From positions 44,277-108,276 of the forward strand of contig JANYAD010000172.1 in assembly GCA_025355165.1 (NCBI GenBank): a stretch of 64,000 nucleotides of DNA, in the 5' to 3' direction. Positions 60,091 through 64,000 of the stretch are shown here, piece by piece (within the stretch, counting starts at the first letter, position 1; every line of letters begins with the position of its first letter). Below the pieces are notes generated by a model, which ran no database searches, was not told the origin of the DNA, and saw nothing but the letters and a program-made list of their open reading frames with translations. The translations under genes were made by a program, and so were the position numbers. Source of the stretch: Gammaproteobacteria bacterium. Its GTDB lineage: Bacteria; Pseudomonadota; Gammaproteobacteria; Steroidobacterales; Steroidobacteraceae.

Positions 60091-60615
60091 ATGAACAAGA
60101 GAATAAAGGTTATCCTATCGGGCGTCGCGATGGCGGGGGCCGTCGCGGGAATTGCTTTGGCGACGCCGACACTCGGCTTGCTTTCCAACAAAATCCTCTC
60201 GACCGGGGTCAAGAATGGCGACATCCACGCTCACGCCCACGTTGCGGTGCCGGGCACAGAAGAAGAAGGGTTTAGCGCAGAGTTACAGACGGAGGGGCCC
60301 TCAAACATCATCGTCCAGGACGCGATCTTCGGGCCTGGTGGTACCACCGGCTGGCATAAGCACCCTGGAATCCTGCTGCTCAGCTTGACGGCCGATTCTG
60401 CGCCCATTGACTGGTACGACGCGCATTGCAACAAGCATGTCTATAACGCTGGAGACTCCTGGACTGAAGGCACTTCGGTACACGATGTGGTCAACAGCAG
60501 CACGATCAATGCCCACTTTATAATTACCTACGTTGTCGCAAAAGACCAGAATAAGCGCACTGACATACCTGCTGCGGACATTCCGGCGTGCGCAGCTGGC
60601 TTAGGGCTGCCGTAA
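60091..60615 (+). CDS. Exported cupin-like protein
   Basis: Signal-like N-terminus; AIFGPGGTTGWHKHPGILLLSLTADSAPIDWYD metal-site pattern of cupins; RBS GGAGAG upstream of ATG 60091. Confidence 0.75.
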   Translation: MNKRIKVILSGVAMAGAVAGIALATPTLGLLSNKILSTGVKNGDIHAHAHVAVPGTEEEGFSAELQTEGPSNIIVQDAIFGPGGTTGWHKHPGILLLSLTADSAPIDWYDAHCNKHVYNAGDSWTEGTSVHDVVNSSTINAHFIITYVVAKDQNKRTDIPAADIPACAAGLGLP

Positions 60616-60645
60616 GAAACCGGCTGCAAATTGGCGAAACGGGGG

Positions 60646-60672
60646 TGAATTCCATGTGATGCGTGGAATTCA
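60646..60672 (+). terminator. Hairpin downstream of cupin gene
   Basis: TGAATTCCATG-TGATG-CGTGGAATTCA, 11-bp stem with one T-G wobble; no U tract. Confidence 0.45.
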
Positions 60673-61077
60673 TCCTGCGCTTCGCGTTGAACTGGCCAAG
60701 AATGACGAAGTAATCTTCCATCACGGGATGTCCCACGTTTTTCGCCAGGGCCGGTGACAAAGTGTTCTTTGTCTATAAAGAAATAATTGCGACACAAGCA
60801 CGCGTACACGCGAGTTAGAGGAGCTCATCGTGAACGAGTCAACGCATTGACTCAAGGTTGATACCGAAAAGCGAACGATGTGATTTGTTCCAGGAACGAG
60901 AATGGGCCACGCCCGAAATCAGCCGGCTGCGATTGCAGATCCTGCACTTCACGCAATCGGCTTATGCACGCAAGCACGCGCACAGTCAAGGACGACTACC
61001 GGAACACCTTACGCCCATCAATCTCGGTCGATTCGGACTAGAATACAGAGGAGACCGGTTGCCACAGGGAGCACATC

Positions 61078-62397
61078 GTGAATCCAAGTAGATACGCCTT
61101 TGCAGTTAGTTTGATCGCCTTCGCCGCGATGTCGGCCCAAGGGCAACAGAACTTAGCTCCCAAAAGCAACTTTACGGTAGTCAACAGTCCCTCCGGCGGT
61201 CAATATATCTATGGTCCGTTACCGGGCCGAAGAACTATGCCCGACGCCCTCGTCTACATGCTGCAGCAGGTTCACGCGTATTTCGGCAATCGGCCTGATG
61301 TGGGCAAATTTTTTCAGTCTCGCGACGGTGCCTCGATTGCGACTTTCTTCACCGTGGGCGCGAAGAACGCAGACAACAAGCCGATGACCGGTCTGTTGAT
61401 CGTAGTCCACGGCGCTGATGACTCGGCATCGGGCGCCGTACTTTTTGACGATAAGTCGCGCTTCGCATCGTCCGAACCGAATCTGATGAAGGCCCTCTCC
61501 GCCGTCTGGCAACCCGCCGCCCATGCTTCATCGAGCGACGCTACCGCGGCGGCCAACAGGGCAAGGCCTGCGTCCAATCCGAGAGACGCCGCGCCGCTTC
61601 GACCGGTGACCGGAGGTGACCAAAGCGCCTCGATCAGTCTGCCCGAGGGGTGGAGGATTACATCCGTTGCGTCCGGCACATTGACCGCCACCGGATCCAA
61701 TGGCGAGATGATTTTCCTTGGGCTGCTGTATCAGGGCTTCCCGATGGGACCCGACCTGTTCACTAACTTCGTGAATATCAGCAATCAGTTTCGCCGCCAG
61801 CATCAGTTGCCCCCGGGGACCTATACCGGAGTCAGCAAGTCAAGTCTTTCGCCTCGGGCGGTGCAAGTAATGTTTCATGTGGATTTCAATGACGGCAAGG
61901 GATCGCGCCGCGGCAGCGTACGGCTCGATTCCTGGGGCGCGCGAGCGATGGGAGTCAACGGCTCGAACATTCCGGAACGATTTGCCGATGAAGAGAATTC
62001 AACGATGAACGCCGTCATTGCTTCATTTCGGCAGAACGAGCCGATGATGGCGCAGCTGCGCCAAGGCGCCATGAACCGGGTGCAAGCCGACATCTCCAGG
62101 GGCAAAGCGCAGACGGAAGCCATTAACGCTCGCCGCGAAGCCAGCAATGCCGCCTTCAATCAGCACATGAGCAAACTCGATGCCCAGAGCAGCGCTTTCG
62201 ACGCACACAACGACAACATCGACCGCGCCAGCAAAGCCACCCAGGACTATATATTGGATCGTTCGATCGTTCGCGATACTGACAACGGCGAGCGCGGTAC
62301 TGTCACCAATAGTTATGCGGATTCGCTGGTTCGGGGCAATCCTGAACGCTTCCAAGTCGTTCCCAATCAGGACCTGATCAAGGGCAAGGATTACTGA
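61078..62397 (+). CDS. Hypothetical exported protein
   Basis: GTG start; signal peptide YAFAVSLIAFAAMSAQGQQ; 439 aa with a long helical C-terminus (RQGAMNRVQADISRGKAQTEAINARREASNAAFNQHMSKLDAQ). Confidence 0.75.
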   Translation: MNPSRYAFAVSLIAFAAMSAQGQQNLAPKSNFTVVNSPSGGQYIYGPLPGRRTMPDALVYMLQQVHAYFGNRPDVGKFFQSRDGASIATFFTVGAKNADNKPMTGLLIVVHGADDSASGAVLFDDKSRFASSEPNLMKALSAVWQPAAHASSSDATAAANRARPASNPRDAAPLRPVTGGDQSASISLPEGWRITSVASGTLTATGSNGEMIFLGLLYQGFPMGPDLFTNFVNISNQFRRQHQLPPGTYTGVSKSSLSPRAVQVMFHVDFNDGKGSRRGSVRLDSWGARAMGVNGSNIPERFADEENSTMNAVIASFRQNEPMMAQLRQGAMNRVQADISRGKAQTEAINARREASNAAFNQHMSKLDAQSSAFDAHNDNIDRASKATQDYILDRSIVRDTDNGERGTVTNSYADSLVRGNPERFQVVPNQDLIKGKDY

Positions 62398-62852
62398 GCA
62401 CTCGAGGGAGTGCAGCCGCACTTCTTCGCGGCCCTGTCATCCTAACTGTGGGGCGATCGCATTCTTGCGACTTCCCTGTCATCGAGTGCAGGCCGTCTAA
62501 GACCCTGATTCGGTCATACCAATTCGCTCAGTAAAATCGGGGATATGCGAATGCTGCACGGTGATGATGTATTTGCGAGACGTGAGATCCACACTTGGGC
62601 CGGTTTGCTATCGATGCGCGATCTCCTGGGTTTCTTTGCCAATGAACCGGTATGCCTGACCTCACTCAAGCAGGCGGGACTGAGCGTCGCTCGCGTGCAT
62701 GGTGAGCGGTAAGCCACGTCTTGAAGTGAGTCGTTGACGCGCATGTTTGAGTGCGTAGGTGTGATTTCAAACTTTCTTGACGTCCCCTCGTCTTTTATCT
62801 ATGCCTTCGCTCGCAAGGCGGTGCTGTAGTCCACCGCTTTATGTCGACGCTC

Positions 62853-63059
62853 TTATTCGAGACTGATCGCATCCTTAAATTCAACTTTCAGGTTGAGCGC
62901 CGCTACTTCCAAGGTGACCTTGGCATGAAAGGATTCAGTGCCTGCGATTGCGGCTTGGGCCAGGGCCTTGGCCACCGCTTGTTCAATCTCACGCTGGGAA
63001 TTGACGCCCACCATTTTTAAGAACTTACGTACACTGAGGTTGAAGATATCTTGATTCAT
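62853..63059 (-). CDS. Small protein, DUF6494-like
   Basis: MNQDIFNLSVRKFLKMVGVNSQREIEQAVAKALAQAAIAGTESFHAKVTLEVAALNLKVEFKDAISLE, compact and well formed. Confidence 0.7.
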   Translation of the reverse strand: MNQDIFNLSVRKFLKMVGVNSQREIEQAVAKALAQAAIAGTESFHAKVTLEVAALNLKVEFKDAISLE

Positions 63060-63501
63060 TGTCGGTCTCCATTTTTTCGTGAACCTTAAATTCTCGATGA
63101 CTCGGGAGGGTCGGGGAAGAGGAGTTCCAGTATGCGCGCCTACCTTGCGGAAACCCGAGCGTGTGTCGAGACGCGTAACAAAGAAACCGCAAGACCGGTG
63201 AGCGGATGCATCTCACAGTGCTGGATGGCAGCATCCGGGCGTCAACGATCGGCGTATCTAAGATATGACCAACAAGCCGCCTTACGCGTAAGCGCATCTC
63301 CGTGGAGCAAGTTCGGAAATTGGCGTTCGAGGACGAGGCTGCTGTGGAGGCGGCGCTCTTCGACTGACAGGATAGCCGGATGGATTCTTGGACTGTCTGA
63401 TCGTCGCCCATCAACTACAACTCGGCTGCCGAACGACGGCCCGTTTTTACGCGCACGCCGCCCCCTTGCGAGGCGCGATCAGCTGCGGTGAGATGGGTAG
63501 A

Positions 63502-64000
63502 TTACTGTTTCTTGTCAATCGAGGCGTCGGGCCCGAGATACTTGACGAACCACCGCGTCACTTCAACCGTCGAGCGAACGCGGTTGACCATCTTGCGCCA
63601 CCCATGGCCTTCGTCGGGAAACATTATCAACTCAACCGGCACACCACGCTTCTTTAGGTTGTCGACCACTTGTTGCGCTTCGACCACGGGCACGTTGGTG
63701 TCGTTGGCGCCGTGCAAGACCAGGGTTGCCGCCTTAACGCGATCGATTTTATTGATCGGCGATAGTTGCTTCAGCATCTCCCCTTGGGTTTTGGGGTCGC
63801 CATATTCGACGGTGGAAATCGCTGCCATCCAGGGCTCGGTGTGAGCGAAAAAGGTCTCGAAGTTGACCACGCCATAGAGGTCCGCGCCGGCGCGGAACAG
63901 GTCTGGGTACTCGGTCAGGCCCGCCATGGTCATGTAGCCGCCGTAGGAGCCACCCATGATGCCGAGCCGCTTAGGGTCCGCGATCTTATTGGTCGTCAAG
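63502..64000 (-). CDS. S9 family peptidase (prolyl oligopeptidase-like), C-terminal part, runs off window
   Basis: LGIMGGSYGGYMTMAGLTEYPDLFRAGADLYGVVNF; LVLHGANDTNVPVVEAQQVVDNL; FPDEGHGWRK. Confidence 0.92.
   Translation of the reverse strand, partial: LTTNKIADPKRLGIMGGSYGGYMTMAGLTEYPDLFRAGADLYGVVNFETFFAHTEPWMAAISTVEYGDPKTQGEMLKQLSPINKIDRVKAATLVLHGANDTNVPVVEAQQVVDNLKKRGVPVELIMFPDEGHGWRKMVNRVRSTVEVTRWFVKYLGPDASIDKKQ

Noticed and set aside
62545-62712. 55 aa ORF MRMLHGDDVFARREIHTWAGLLSMRDLLGFFANEPVCLTSLKQ...
   Set aside because: Could be a remnant of a larger gene, but too short and without a recognisable motif.

Overview
This 64 kb window is bacterial chromosome, mostly high-GC and densely coding. 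Gene content suggests a gammaproteobacterium, possibly Steroidobacteraceae/Nevskiales-like; that is inference only. The background is ordinary: mutY-yggX, a tRNA-Phe-like gene, MscS channel, M13/M20/S9 peptidases, YihY, a DppA/OppA-like binding protein, catalase-like and BON stress proteins, and several sensor kinases and c-di-GMP enzymes.

The parts most worth following up are:
(1) a secreted LQQGSS tandem-repeat protein (38098-38541) directly downstream of a DUF6502-like gene, with two more DUF6502-like genes on the other side and a clear terminator;
(2) a complete RsbR-RsbS-RsbT-RsbX-like stressosome module coupled to two histidine kinases (19782-25233);
(3) an Anbu (proteasome-related) operon with circularly permuted ATP-grasp, alpha-E and transglutaminase genes, extended by an overlapping M13 metallopeptidase (27789-33738);
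(4) a TIR-TM-FGE/sulfatase-modifying-factor-alpha/beta-hydrolase fusion (2182-4770);
(5) a BlaI/BlaR1 pair whose sensor lacks a visible penicillin-binding domain, with three ACTAC-N7-GTAGT-type operators linking it to a divergent secreted cupin gene (57870-60615);
(6) a tRNA-Phe whose 3' acceptor strand is disrupted, followed by about 1.5 kb of degraded sequence (48657-50220).

No CRISPR array, rRNA operon, transposase, integrase or prophage was seen. Family assignments come from reading motifs by eye; no database search was run.
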